Of a stretch of DNA of 64,000 bases, positions 18,186-27,902 are shown piece after piece. Position 1 is the first letter of the stretch. The number at the start of each line of letters is the position of its first letter. The stretch covers positions 248,001 to 312,000 of the forward strand of contig NZ_BSQF01000002.1 of assembly GCF_030268205.1 (NCBI RefSeq), written 5' to 3'. Origin of the DNA: Allomuricauda sp. NBRC 101325 (GTDB lineage: Bacteria; Bacteroidota; Bacteroidia; Flavobacteriales; Flavobacteriaceae). The position numbers and the translations under genes were made by a program. The notes below the pieces were generated by a model, which worked only from the letters and a program-made list of their open reading frames with translations, had not been told where the DNA came from and did no database searches.

Positions 18186-19286
18186 ATGAAATATATCGTT
18201 TGGATATCTAGAATAATAGTCGGGGTGCTATTTATTATTAGTGGTTGGATCAAGTTGAACGATCCTATGGGGTTTTCTTTCAAGTTGGAAGAATATTTTA
18301 GTCCGGGGGTACTGGATTTGCCCTTTTTAACACCTTTGGCCTTGGGAATTTCCATTTTTGTGGTAATTGTTGAGGTAATCCTCGGAATATTACTTTTAAT
18401 AGGATTTAAACCAAAATTTACGGTCTGGAGCTTGCTTTTGATGATAGTGTTCTTCACTTTCCTCACTTTTTATTCCGCTTATTTTAATAAAGTGACCGAT
18501 TGTGGGTGTTTCGGGGATGCAGTGAAATTGACGCCTTGGGAATCCTTTACCAAAGATGTGATTTTGTTGGTGTTTATTTTGATTCTGTTCTTCGGAAGAA
18601 AATACATTACACCACTTTTTCCTCCAAAAACCAATTGGATCATTGGAGGAGTGGCATTGGTAGCCTGTACCTGGTTTGCCAATCATGTGTTGAACCATTT
18701 GCCAACCGTTGATTTCAGACCCTATAAAATAGGGGCCAATATTCAGGAAGGAATGTCGGTGCCAGAAGATGCGCCAAAATCAATTTCAGAGTATAGATGG
18801 AAATTTATTGTCGATGGGGAAGAAAAGATATTCGTAACAAATGGTTCTTTTCCAAATGTGGAAGGTGGTAAATTTACCAATGAGGTAGAAACAGTGGAAA
18901 TTCAAAAGGCCTATGAACCTCCTATCCATGATTTTACCATTGAGCAAAATGGAGTTGACTTTTCGGAAAGGGTATTGAACGCACAAAAAATAATGTTGGT
19001 CATAGCCTACGACCTTAAGAAAAGTAATTACGAAGCTTTTGAAAAAATAGCGGAAGTAGCAGCAAAGGCCAAACAAAATGGCTATCGAGTTATTGGAATG
19101 TCTGCATCAAGCAAAGAAATGACCGATGAACTTCGGGCTGAATATGGACTGGATTTTGATTTTTACTTTACCGATGAGACCACTTTAAAGACCATTGTCC
19201 GCTCCAATCCAGCGGTATTGACCCTTAAAAAGGGAACCATTCAACAAAAAGTACATTACAACGATTTGGATAAACTTACTTTCTAA
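18186..19286 (+). CDS. BT_3928-type protein: DoxX/MauE-like membrane domain plus thioredoxin-like C-terminal region
   Basis: A 366-residue protein. The first ~170 residues contain four to five membrane helices of the DoxX/MauE-like type, with DCGCFG at about residues 103-108, a cysteine pair typical of such redox-linked membrane proteins. Residues ~190-366 are soluble and look like a degenerate thioredoxin-fold domain (IMLVIAYDLKKS ... GYRVIGMSASSKEMTDEL). No CxxC remains in that part, so it is probably not a dithiol oxidoreductase itself. The BT_3928 name follows common family naming. It sits 26 bases before tpiA. Confidence 0.75.
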   Translation: MKYIVWISRIIVGVLFIISGWIKLNDPMGFSFKLEEYFSPGVLDLPFLTPLALGISIFVVIVEVILGILLLIGFKPKFTVWSLLLMIVFFTFLTFYSAYFNKVTDCGCFGDAVKLTPWESFTKDVILLVFILILFFGRKYITPLFPPKTNWIIGGVALVACTWFANHVLNHLPTVDFRPYKIGANIQEGMSVPEDAPKSISEYRWKFIVDGEEKIFVTNGSFPNVEGGKFTNEVETVEIQKAYEPPIHDFTIEQNGVDFSERVLNAQKIMLVIAYDLKKSNYEAFEKIAEVAAKAKQNGYRVIGMSASSKEMTDELRAEYGLDFDFYFTDETTLKTIVRSNPAVLTLKKGTIQQKVHYNDLDKLTF

Positions 19287-19312
19287 ACAATAACACAAGA
19301 AAAACAGAGATC

Positions 19313-20062
19313 ATGAGAACAAAGATTGTGGCAGGAAACTGGAAGATGAATAAAAACCTTCAGGAAACGGAGGCATTGTTGACTGAACTATCCGCCAAAC
19401 TACCCGATACCAATGCAACGGTTATTGTGGCGCCAACGTTTGTGAACCTTCAGGCGGCACAGAGCGCTCTTGGAAGTTCAACCATTAAAGTGGCTGCACA
19501 GAACATGCATTTTGCAGAAAGTGGAGCTTACACAGGAGAGATTTCCGCAGATATGTTATTGAGCCTAGACATCGACACCGTGATTTTAGGTCACTCCGAA
19601 AGACGTGCCTATTTTGGTGAAGATGATGCACTTTTGGCCAAAAAAGTGAACACTGCCATCGAAAAAGGATTGAAAACCATTTTCTGCTTCGGTGAAGAAT
19701 TGGAAGACAGAAAAGCGGACAAGCATTTTGATGTGGTGGAAAGCCAATTGAAAAACGCATTGTTCAGTTTGGATGCCAGTGCTTGGAAAAATATTGTGTT
19801 GGCCTATGAGCCTGTTTGGGCCATTGGGACTGGTGAAACAGCTTCCCCTGAACAAGCACAGGAAATGCACGCTTTTATTAGAAAAACCATTGCTGATGCT
19901 TTTGGTGCTGCTGTGGCAGATGAGGTTTCCATTTTGTACGGAGGTAGTGTAAAGCCAAGCAACGCAGGTGAGATTTTTGGTAAACCCGATGTGGATGGAG
20001 GTTTAATTGGTGGCGCATCATTGGTAGCTGATGATTTTGTGGCCATTATCGCTGCTATTTAA
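19313..20062 (+). CDS. tpiA: Triosephosphate isomerase
   Basis: Interconverts dihydroxyacetone phosphate and glyceraldehyde 3-phosphate. The 249-residue protein has the active-site residues in context: Lys in GNWKMNK (residues 8-14), His in ILGHSERR (about 95), Glu in AYEPVWAIGTG (about 166), and the phosphate loop ILYGGSVKPSN. The length is normal. It is followed after 9 bases by prmA on the same strand. Confidence 0.96.
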   Translation: MRTKIVAGNWKMNKNLQETEALLTELSAKLPDTNATVIVAPTFVNLQAAQSALGSSTIKVAAQNMHFAESGAYTGEISADMLLSLDIDTVILGHSERRAYFGEDDALLAKKVNTAIEKGLKTIFCFGEELEDRKADKHFDVVESQLKNALFSLDASAWKNIVLAYEPVWAIGTGETASPEQAQEMHAFIRKTIADAFGAAVADEVSILYGGSVKPSNAGEIFGKPDVDGGLIGGASLVADDFVAIIAAI

Positions 20063-20071
20063 AGAATCTTT

Positions 20072-20905
20072 ATGTCCTTGGTTTATTTAGAATTCGATTT
20101 TAAGGTAGACCCTGCCCAACCCGCAAGCGATATTCTGATTGCGGAGTTGGGTGAGCTGGGCTTTGAAAGTTTTGTGGAAAACGAAACAGGGGTTCTGGCT
20201 TACATTCTAAAATCGGAATGGAAGGAGGCAAACCTGAACCATCTTTTTGTACTTCAAAACCCAAATTTCAATATCAGTTGGACCACCAAAGAAATTGAGC
20301 AACAAAATTGGAATGCCGAATGGGAACGAAATTTTCATCCCATTATAGTCGGGGATAGGTGCATGGTTCGCGCGCCTTTTCATGAAGCAATTGAAGTGGA
20401 TTTCGATATTGTTATCGAACCCAAAATGAGTTTCGGTACAGGCCACCATGAAACCACCCACATGATGTTGCAGCATATTTTGGACAACGATTTCGAAGGG
20501 AAGTCGGTATTGGATATGGGCTGCGGAACCGGAGTCCTTGCCATATTGGCAAAAATGAAGGGTGCTGGAGAAACCGAGGCCATTGATATTGATGAATGGT
20601 GCTTTTTGAATACGGAGGAAAATGTAGAGCGTAATAACTGTTCTGATATTAAGGCCATGCAAGGTGATGCTAGTTTGCTGGGCGACAGAACCTATGATGT
20701 GATTCTGGCCAATATCAACCGAAATATTTTATTGGAGGATATCCCTGTCTATGCAAAATGTTTGAACAAAGGAGGCTCTTTATTTTTAAGTGGCTTTTAT
20801 TTGGAGGATTTGGATGTGATTTCTGCAAAATGTGCCGCCCATGGTTTGGAATTTGAGAAAAAAATGGAGAAGAATCGCTGGGTTTCAGCAAAATATGTAA
20901 ATTAG
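20072..20905 (+). CDS. prmA: Ribosomal protein L11 methyltransferase
   Basis: An S-adenosylmethionine-dependent methyltransferase for ribosomal protein L11. The 277-residue protein has an N-terminal L11-recognition domain, the segment SFGTGHHETTHMML, the SAM motif VLDMGCGTGVLAI (about residues 147-159) and ILANINRNILL (motif IV type). It lies between tpiA and clpS with short gaps, so it is likely cotranscribed. Confidence 0.93.
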   Translation: MSLVYLEFDFKVDPAQPASDILIAELGELGFESFVENETGVLAYILKSEWKEANLNHLFVLQNPNFNISWTTKEIEQQNWNAEWERNFHPIIVGDRCMVRAPFHEAIEVDFDIVIEPKMSFGTGHHETTHMMLQHILDNDFEGKSVLDMGCGTGVLAILAKMKGAGETEAIDIDEWCFLNTEENVERNNCSDIKAMQGDASLLGDRTYDVILANINRNILLEDIPVYAKCLNKGGSLFLSGFYLEDLDVISAKCAAHGLEFEKKMEKNRWVSAKYVN

Positions 20906-20927
20906 AGAGAAGTAAATCTCAGAATTT

Positions 20928-21203
20928 ATGGGCACTAGGGAAAAAGAATTGGAAGATGTCCTTCTAGAGGAAGAGACCATCAAAGAGCATGAAATCGTAC
21001 TTTTTAATGATGATGTGAACACCTTCGACCACGTTATCGAAACCTTGATCAATGTTTGCGAACACACCCCCGAGCAAGCGGAGCAATGTTCATTGATCGT
21101 GCACTATAATGGAAAATGTACGGTAAAGACCGGGGAATATGACATCCTTAAGCCCAAATGCACTAAATTGTTACAAGCTGGTCTTAGTGCAGAAATCATG
21201 TAG
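20928..21203 (+). CDS. clpS: ATP-dependent Clp protease adaptor ClpS
   Basis: A 91-residue adaptor that delivers N-degron substrates to the ClpA/C-ClpP protease. It contains VLFNDDVNTFDHVI (about residues 24-37), the substrate-pocket Asn-Asp pair, and the helix EQAEQCSLIVHYNGKC with the conserved His. The acidic, unstructured N-terminal extension is typical. It ends the DUF1599-clpS gene run. Confidence 0.94.
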   Translation: MGTREKELEDVLLEEETIKEHEIVLFNDDVNTFDHVIETLINVCEHTPEQAEQCSLIVHYNGKCTVKTGEYDILKPKCTKLLQAGLSAEIM

Positions 21204-21331
21204 TCGTTATTGGTCTTACTTAAATGAGTTCTTTTGAATGAACACATGGAACGCACTTTTTAATAACTAAAAACACGGGAGTGTCAAAATCCATTAAACC
21301 AACACCAACCATTAACTCTCCTATCTAAAAA

Positions 21332-21934
21332 ATGAGCGAATTTTTTAAGGCCGAACTAAAAGATCGTTTTTTAGATTATGCCTTGAGTCGAACCGATTAC
21401 TTCGAAATCCAAACTTTGTACGATGAATATTTGAGACCCAATTATAGTTTGGAGTTCGTGATAAAACTGGTGCAGGACATTTTGGATTACGATCCTTCCC
21501 TTTTGGATGTGATGAGTGGAAATGGCTTGGATTTGTTTTTACTCGCCTCCACACCAAGTACCGAGGATTTTTTGAATGAAGGTGGGTTTATGCATTTGTA
21601 TGTAAAGGAAGAGGAGAAATGGGATGTGTTTTTAGATCAATTGTCCAGTACTCGAAAGCTTTCCAAAGAAGATAAAAAGCAGATCAGGAGGGATGCTCCA
21701 GATTTGAAGCGGGAAAAAACCATGCTGTTCGGATTGGTTGCCGCGGTGGCCATTAGTTTTTTGTTCACGGTGTTCAGTATGATCAATGGAGCATTTCTAC
21801 AACCAGAATATGTGCCTGCCGATGAGTTTGAACGCAAGCTGGAATATTTGAAGGAACAATACATTATGGAAAATGAACGCCTTCGACAAGAATTGAATTC
21901 AATGAAACAAGCTTCGGATACTTTGAATTTGTGA
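21332..21934 (+). CDS. Single-pass membrane protein of unknown function
   Basis: A 200-residue protein with a soluble acidic/aromatic N-terminal part (residues 1-125), one membrane helix (about 133-152, TMLFGLVAAVAISFLFTVFS) and a ~45-residue heptad-like coiled coil at the C terminus (EFERKLEYLKEQYIMENERL). No known domain is recognised. It has its own leader of ~128 bases after clpS and ends at a strong bidirectional terminator. Confidence 0.65.
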   Translation: MSEFFKAELKDRFLDYALSRTDYFEIQTLYDEYLRPNYSLEFVIKLVQDILDYDPSLLDVMSGNGLDLFLLASTPSTEDFLNEGGFMHLYVKEEEKWDVFLDQLSSTRKLSKEDKKQIRRDAPDLKREKTMLFGLVAAVAISFLFTVFSMINGAFLQPEYVPADEFERKLEYLKEQYIMENERLRQELNSMKQASDTLNL

Positions 21935-21950
21935 TATAAAGGAATAAAAA

Positions 21951-21976
21951 AAGGCAGCCAACTGGCTGCCTTTTTT
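21951..21976. terminator. Bidirectional rho-independent terminator
   Basis: AAGGCAGCC (21951-21959), loop AACT and GGCTGCCTT (21964-21972), with A-run before and T-run after. It separates the convergent 21332-21934 and amidohydrolase genes. Confidence 0.9.
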
Positions 21977-21991
21977 AATATGTTTCCGATT

Positions 21992-23599
21992 TTAGTCCTT
22001 CATTCCAGGTTGAGTGATTTTATACCCGGTTTCGGCTTTGGTGTCTTTTACTATTTTCTTTACATCTTCCAAAAGTTGTTTTGCGTCATAAATAATACCG
22101 TCCTTTATGGTGTATTTAACCCCACCAACACGCTCAATGGTGTTGTCTTCTTGCAATTGGATGGCTCCTGTGCCGTACAAGGCTTTAAAGTTCTCCAAAG
22201 GATTTTCTTCCACAATCACAAAATCTGCCAATTTCCCTACTGTAACCGTGCCAATTTGGTCATCCATGCCCAAAGCTTCTGCACCGTTCAAGGTAGCCGC
22301 TTTGATCACTTCCAACGGGTGGAAACCAGCTTCGCGCAATAGTTCCATTTCCCTTGGGTATGCAAATCCGTACAATTGATAAATAAAACCCGCATCGGTG
22401 CCTACGGTGATTCGTCCACCTCTATTTTTGTACTCGTTCAAAAAGGTCATCCAAAGTTTGTAATTCTGCTTCCAGTTAATTTCCTGTTCGGTACCCCAAT
22501 AATGCCAGTAGGATCCATGGGATTGTCTGCTCGGCGCATAAAAATCCCAGAGTGCAGGTAAAGTGTATTCCTCATGCCATTCCGCACGTCTCGCACGCTG
22601 AAGGTCACGATTGGCTTCATAGATCACCATGGTTGGGGAAATGGAGAAATCCAACGAGATCAATTCATCCATTACTGCATTCCATTTATCGGAATACGGT
22701 TTTGCCGCTTGGGTCCAAAGTTGACCTGCTTCGCCAAAACGATCCTGTTCGTTCTGGTAATTGTAATCCAAGGAATAGTTTTGTACCGTCCTGTCTTCGA
22801 ACATGGCTTCGGGCAGGCCATACCAATGTTCCATGGAGGTCAATCCGGCACGTGCACTGTTCAATACATTCCAACGGCCTACATAAAGTTGGGCATGGTG
22901 TGTTTTGGAGCGTAATCCCAATTTTTTGTTCTCATCCAAGGCAGCGGTCATTACTTCGGGGAGTCCGCCACCAAATTTGATACCGTCCGCACCCTTTTTG
23001 GCATTGGCACGTACCCATTCGCGAGCAGCTTCGGGAGTGGTAATGTCCAATCTGCCCCGCTCGCCATCTAAATTATTGCCAAACCAGTTGTAGGCTTTTA
23101 TCCGTGGTGCCGTGATTTCGTTTTTATTGCTTTTATTTTTTTGGTCCAACACCCAATCGATCCCATTTCCAGAACCTGGGTCGCAAATGGTGGTAATGCC
23201 GTGTCCCAACCATAATTTGTACACATATTCGGCAGGGGTGCCTTGAGGGATACCTCCAATATGCGCATGGGTGTCCACAAAGCCAGGGAGAAGATACATG
23301 CCCTCTGCATTCAATTCTTTGCCACCCGGTTTCAGTTGGGGTCTTCTGTTGGGGTTAATGTCCATTCCTGGAAATCCAACTACTTGTACCGAGGTAATTT
23401 TGTTGTTCTCGACCACAATGTCAACAGGTCCAATAGGTGGGGATAAAGTACCATCTATTACGGTGACCCCACGAATAATAAATTGGGACCAAGGCCCTTC
23501 TCCTTCGCTTCGTGGTGGTGCTTTTTCAATTTGGGCCTGCAGCTGCAGCCCAAAAAGGACGCATGTAAGTAGTAAAAAACTGATTTTGAGGTTTTTCAT
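21992..23599 (-). CDS. Secreted metal-dependent amidohydrolase
   Basis: A 535-residue protein with a cleavable signal peptide (ending LQLQAQ). It has the amidohydrolase TIM-barrel layout: a beta-sandwich N-terminal part, the metal motif GFVDTHAHIGG (about residues 105-116), conserved His residues in LRSKTHHAQL (the second metal region) and TSMEHW, and the catalytic Asp in GTDAGF (about residue 408). It ends with the DQIGTVTVGKLADFVIV signature seen in imidazolonepropionase/dihydroorotase-like enzymes. The substrate is unknown; the export signal suggests periplasmic hydrolysis of a cyclic amide or a peptide-like compound. It is divergent from the TonB-receptor operon with a 188-base gap. Confidence 0.85.
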   Translation of the reverse strand: MKNLKISFLLLTCVLFGLQLQAQIEKAPPRSEGEGPWSQFIIRGVTVIDGTLSPPIGPVDIVVENNKITSVQVVGFPGMDINPNRRPQLKPGGKELNAEGMYLLPGFVDTHAHIGGIPQGTPAEYVYKLWLGHGITTICDPGSGNGIDWVLDQKNKSNKNEITAPRIKAYNWFGNNLDGERGRLDITTPEAAREWVRANAKKGADGIKFGGGLPEVMTAALDENKKLGLRSKTHHAQLYVGRWNVLNSARAGLTSMEHWYGLPEAMFEDRTVQNYSLDYNYQNEQDRFGEAGQLWTQAAKPYSDKWNAVMDELISLDFSISPTMVIYEANRDLQRARRAEWHEEYTLPALWDFYAPSRQSHGSYWHYWGTEQEINWKQNYKLWMTFLNEYKNRGGRITVGTDAGFIYQLYGFAYPREMELLREAGFHPLEVIKAATLNGAEALGMDDQIGTVTVGKLADFVIVEENPLENFKALYGTGAIQLQEDNTIERVGGVKYTIKDGIIYDAKQLLEDVKKIVKDTKAETGYKITQPGMKD

Positions 23600-23787
23600 A
23601 ATTAATTCATTTTGGTTGGTTTATGGTATTGGCAATTATAGGGTCGTTTCAATTACAATATGACAAGTTGAATTTTAAAATCTTACCATATTCTCGGTTG
23701 CATTGAAAAGACTATAAATATTCCCTTGCTAATTTAATTAACCTATTGGTTTTTTGTTAAATTGTAGTAAGCTAATTCATTTAACCA

Positions 23788-26589
23788 TTGCTATATTTTC
23801 GTAATTACACCGCCACAGTGGCTAAAATTGTGGGTGTATTGTTCCTTTTTATTTGCGGACAATTCACTCATGCACAAGAAGCCAATATCACTATTTCTGG
23901 GAATGCTAAAACTGCATCCGAATTCTTTGGGGAACTTGGGGAACAATCCGGGTATTCATTTTTTTACCTTCAAGAATGGTTGGACACAGTTGAGGTTCGT
24001 CAAGATTTTGCTAATACTTCCTTGTCCGACATTCTAACTTCAGTATTAGCTGGCACCCAGTTGAACTTTTACATTTCCAATAAGGAAAAGCGTGTTTTTA
24101 TATTGCAGAACAGTATCGTTTACGATGAACTTCCCGGAAATTTCTTTGGCGTGACCGACACGACCTTAACCCAAGTAAGTGTTACAATCAACCAAAACTT
24201 ACCACCCCCCGCATTTTATAAGGAAGCAACGGCACAATCAAGCAACAAACTTCCTTTGGTGCGTATCGGCAGGGCAGATAGACAAGATTTACAATCTTCC
24301 TACAATTTATCAGGTAGGGCCCTTAATTCAAAAACAGGTGAACCTATTCCAGATTTGGCCATTCGTGTAAAGGGAAGTGCTAGGGTAACCGTTACCGATG
24401 AGCAAGGGAATTACAATTTGGAACTGCCAGCGGGTTACAATGTAATTACAACCAGTGCCATGGGGATTCGGGATATGGAAAGGGAAGTGGTAATGTACAA
24501 CGATGGTAACCTCAATCTGAACTTGGAAGAAAGTTTGGAGCAATTGGACGAGGTGGTCTTGGAAGCGGATGCGGTAAGAAATGTGGTCGATGCCACTACT
24601 GGAAACGAAGAAATTGTATCCGAAGAAGCCAAAAATATCCCCTTGGTTTTAGGGGAACGGAATATTTTGGAGGTCGCAAAAGCATTGCCCGGCATCTCAT
24701 CGGCAGGTGAGGGGGCATCTGGACTTAATGTTCGTGGAGGTAAAACCGACCAGAATTTGGTGCTTTTGGATGATGCGGTAATTTATAATCCAACCCACTT
24801 TTTTGGAATTTTTCAGGCATTGAATCCCTTTACAACCGAAAGGGTAAATATTTATAAAGGAGCGCCTCCTGTTGAATTTGGTGGCAGGTTATCTTCTGTA
24901 TTTGACATTGAGACCAAAAATGGCAATACAGAAAAAATTTCAGGAGAAGGTTCCATTGGGCCTGTGACCGGAAATTTGGCCCTGGAATTTCCGATTAAAA
25001 AAGATACCTCTTCGTTGATTGTTGGGGCTAGGGGAGCCTATGCCGATTGGATCCTCCGTTCTTTGGATGAAGAATCATTGAACAACAGTCAGGCATCTTT
25101 TTTTGATGGTATTGTAAAGTACCATCACAAGTTTAACGAGAACAGTGAAATTAGAGGGACCGCATATTACAGCAAAGACAACTTTAGTATCACTTCGGAT
25201 TCATTATACAATTATAGCAATCGTCTTTTTTCGGTACGATGGAGCCATAAATTGAGTGAGAAAACCAACGCTACCTTGTTGGCTGCCAATAGTGATTATC
25301 GATTTGGGATTGATTTTGATGGGGAATCGAACAACGATTTTGAATTGGATTACACCATTAACGAATCGGAATTGAAATACAAATTGCGAACCCGATTAAA
25401 TGAAAAACATACCTTCGATTATGGGATTTCAGCCAAATTTTACGCTACAAATCCTGGTAGTATCGACCCGAAAAACAGTGAATCCAATGTAACTCCTGTC
25501 GATGTGGATGATGAACAAGGACTAGAGGGAGCACTTTTTATTGGGGATGAATTCAAGATTTCCGATAAATTTTCTGTGGATATTGGGGCACGATATGCTT
25601 TTTATGCCGCAATGGGCCCGGCAACCCAATACGAATATGCCGAAGGAGAGCCCAAAAGCGAATCCACGGTGGTCGATACCTTGAATTACAACAGTGGTGA
25701 GTTTATTAAAACCTATGGAGGACCAGAGGCAAGAGTATCTGCACGGTACCTGTTCACTCCCGATTTTTCGGTAAAGGCAAGTTTTAACAATGCCTATCAA
25801 TTCATCCATACCCTATCCAATAACACTACCGTTTCCCCAATCGATACTTGGAAATTATCCGACCTGAACATTAAACCCCAAGTCGGTTATCAGGCCGCTT
25901 TGGGATTCTATAAAAACTTCAATGATAATATGTTCGAAGTTAGCTTGGAAGGCTATTATAAGCTCATGGACGATGTATTGGATTTTAAAACTGGGGCCGA
26001 CTTGTTGTTGAACGAAAATGTGGAGACCGAGGTTTTGCAAGGCGAGGGTAAAGCCTATGGAATTGAATTTTTACTCAAAAAGAACAAGGGCGATCTTAAT
26101 GGATGGTTGAGCTATACCTACTCGAGATCCTTTTATAAGTTTGATGGAGATTCCAGTGAGGAGCGCATCAACAATGGCGAATTTTTCCCTTCCAACTTTG
26201 ACAAACCGCATGACATAAGCTTGATTGCCAATTATAAGTTGACAAGAAGGTTCAGTTTTTCCATGAACTTTGCTTATCAAACGGGTAGGCCGATTACCTA
26301 TCCTGTCGGAACCTTTAGGTTCAATAATGCAGATTATGTGGTGTTCAGCGATCGTAACAAGTATCGAATTCCGGATTATTACCGACTGGATTTAGGGTTC
26401 AATATTGAAGGGAACCACAAAAAGAACAAATTGGCCCATAGTTTCATCACTATCCAAGTGTATAATGTTTTGGGGAGGAACAATCCGTACTCCGTGTTTT
26501 TTGTGACCGAGGATGGAGAGGCCAAAGCGTTGCAAAGTTCCATTTTTGGGATTCCTATTCCCTCCATAACCTACAATTTTAAATTTTAA
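23788..26589 (+). CDS. TonB-dependent receptor with STN domain
   Basis: A 933-residue outer-membrane receptor. The start is TTG at 23788; an in-frame stop lies two codons upstream and no ATG precedes the signal peptide (ending FTHAQ). In order: an STN (secretin/TonB N-terminal) domain around residues 30-115, a carboxypeptidase-regulatory-like beta domain around 174-255 (SGRALNSKTGEPIPDLAIRV-type start), the plug (about 285-395, GLNVRGGKTDQNLVLLDDA) and a 22-strand barrel ending in Phe (ITYNFKF). STN domains usually indicate signalling or a DUF4249-linked receptor type. Its TAA overlaps the ATG of the next gene by one base (TAATG), so it is coupled with DUF4249. The ligand is unknown. Confidence 0.88.
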   Translation: MLYFRNYTATVAKIVGVLFLFICGQFTHAQEANITISGNAKTASEFFGELGEQSGYSFFYLQEWLDTVEVRQDFANTSLSDILTSVLAGTQLNFYISNKEKRVFILQNSIVYDELPGNFFGVTDTTLTQVSVTINQNLPPPAFYKEATAQSSNKLPLVRIGRADRQDLQSSYNLSGRALNSKTGEPIPDLAIRVKGSARVTVTDEQGNYNLELPAGYNVITTSAMGIRDMEREVVMYNDGNLNLNLEESLEQLDEVVLEADAVRNVVDATTGNEEIVSEEAKNIPLVLGERNILEVAKALPGISSAGEGASGLNVRGGKTDQNLVLLDDAVIYNPTHFFGIFQALNPFTTERVNIYKGAPPVEFGGRLSSVFDIETKNGNTEKISGEGSIGPVTGNLALEFPIKKDTSSLIVGARGAYADWILRSLDEESLNNSQASFFDGIVKYHHKFNENSEIRGTAYYSKDNFSITSDSLYNYSNRLFSVRWSHKLSEKTNATLLAANSDYRFGIDFDGESNNDFELDYTINESELKYKLRTRLNEKHTFDYGISAKFYATNPGSIDPKNSESNVTPVDVDDEQGLEGALFIGDEFKISDKFSVDIGARYAFYAAMGPATQYEYAEGEPKSESTVVDTLNYNSGEFIKTYGGPEARVSARYLFTPDFSVKASFNNAYQFIHTLSNNTTVSPIDTWKLSDLNIKPQVGYQAALGFYKNFNDNMFEVSLEGYYKLMDDVLDFKTGADLLLNENVETEVLQGEGKAYGIEFLLKKNKGDLNGWLSYTYSRSFYKFDGDSSEERINNGEFFPSNFDKPHDISLIANYKLTRRFSFSMNFAYQTGRPITYPVGTFRFNNADYVVFSDRNKYRIPDYYRLDLGFNIEGNHKKNKLAHSFITIQVYNVLGRNNPYSVFFVTEDGEAKALQSSIFGIPIPSITYNFKF

Positions 26590-27902
26590 TGAAACTTTCC
26601 AATCTCATATATCGGATAATTTTCGGATTGATGATCCTAACAGGTTGTGTTGCTTGTTTGGATGAACTTGAAATTGACACCTTAAATGATGATTCTGCTA
26701 CCAATTTATTGGTGGTCGAAGCTGTGCTTACCGATGAGCTGAAAACCCAGACCGTATTTTTAAGTAGAAGTGATTCCCGATTGGATTTGGAAACGGATAC
26801 CGTATATAACCCATATCTTACCCCTGGGGCAACACCCTATGATTCGGTCACTGTGGAATCTGGTGCTACGGTTAAGGTTTTGGGCAACGATGGCTCCGAA
26901 TATATGTTTACGGAAGGGGAACCTGGAAAATATTATTCCAATACACAATTTGCATTACAAATGGGAACCCAGTACAATCTGGATATTACAACAAGATCAG
27001 GTATTGGTTACACTTCCGATCCCATTCAAGTAATGGGTACTGCAGGAATTACCGATGTGTATGCCGAAAGAATAATTAATGATGAAGGCGTTGAAGGAGT
27101 AGCGATTTATGTAGATAGTGAACCCTTGTCAGGAGATTCGCAATATTACCGCTATGCCTATGAAGAAACCTATAAAATAGAAGCGCCCCTTTGGACCCCG
27201 TTCGATTTTGAGCTAACCAATTATGATAATTCCACAGATCCACCTTCCTACAATCTGGAAATAGTTGAACGGCAAGTCCAAAACAAAATTTGCTACAATA
27301 CCGTGGCATCCAATGACATAAATGTAATGACCGTGGTAGGAAATGCATCGGCAAAGATTACAAGACATTTGGTGCGTTTTATCAGCAGGGAAAATTTTAT
27401 CATAGCCCAACGCTATAGCATTTTGGTTAAACAGTTTGTGGAATCTCAAGAGGCCAACTCTTATTTTGGAATCCTTAAGGATTTTTCGCAGTCAGAAAAC
27501 TTGTTTTCACAAATCCAGACAGGCCCGATTTACTCCAATGTATTTCGAAAGGATGGTTCGAATGAAAGTGTTTTGGGCTACGTGGAAGCAGTCGGAGCCA
27601 CAGAAAAAAGATTGTTCTTTAATTATGAAGACTTTTTTCCGAATGAAGAAAAGCCATCTTATGCCTTTGATTATAATTGTGGTTTTCAAACTGCATTGTT
27701 ATATAATCCAGAGCCCCCACCAGCTTGCTCCCAGGGTTTATTGGAAAGAATAGACGCTAACATTGTAACTTATTATTCTGCATACGATGCAACTTTGGTT
27801 CCCAATGCCTCATGTCCAGGGCCTTATATTTTTGTGCCAAGGTTGTGTGGGGATTGCACCCTGTTGGGAGCTAATGTGGTGCCAGATTTTTGGGAGGAAT
27901 GA
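26589..27902 (+). CDS. DUF4249 lipoprotein, copy 1
   Basis: A 437-residue lipoprotein with lipobox GCVAC near residue 20. It has a beta-rich N-terminal part typical of DUF4249 (LLVVEAVLTDELKTQTVFLSRS) and a C-terminal Cys-rich end (PRLCGDCTLLGANVVPDFW). DUF4249 proteins are encoded beside TonB receptors in Bacteroidota and may be surface or periplasmic partners; no activity is established that I know of. It overlaps the receptor gene by one base and the next DUF4249 gene by four (ATGA), so all three are translationally coupled. Confidence 0.85.
   Translation: MKLSNLIYRIIFGLMILTGCVACLDELEIDTLNDDSATNLLVVEAVLTDELKTQTVFLSRSDSRLDLETDTVYNPYLTPGATPYDSVTVESGATVKVLGNDGSEYMFTEGEPGKYYSNTQFALQMGTQYNLDITTRSGIGYTSDPIQVMGTAGITDVYAERIINDEGVEGVAIYVDSEPLSGDSQYYRYAYEETYKIEAPLWTPFDFELTNYDNSTDPPSYNLEIVERQVQNKICYNTVASNDINVMTVVGNASAKITRHLVRFISRENFIIAQRYSILVKQFVESQEANSYFGILKDFSQSENLFSQIQTGPIYSNVFRKDGSNESVLGYVEAVGATEKRLFFNYEDFFPNEEKPSYAFDYNCGFQTALLYNPEPPPACSQGLLERIDANIVTYYSAYDATLVPNASCPGPYIFVPRLCGDCTLLGANVVPDFWEE

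Noticed and set aside
22552..22980. 142-codon frame on the plus strand within the amidohydrolase gene
   Set aside because: Opposite-strand shadow with no recognised domain; the amidohydrolase frame is complete and conserved.
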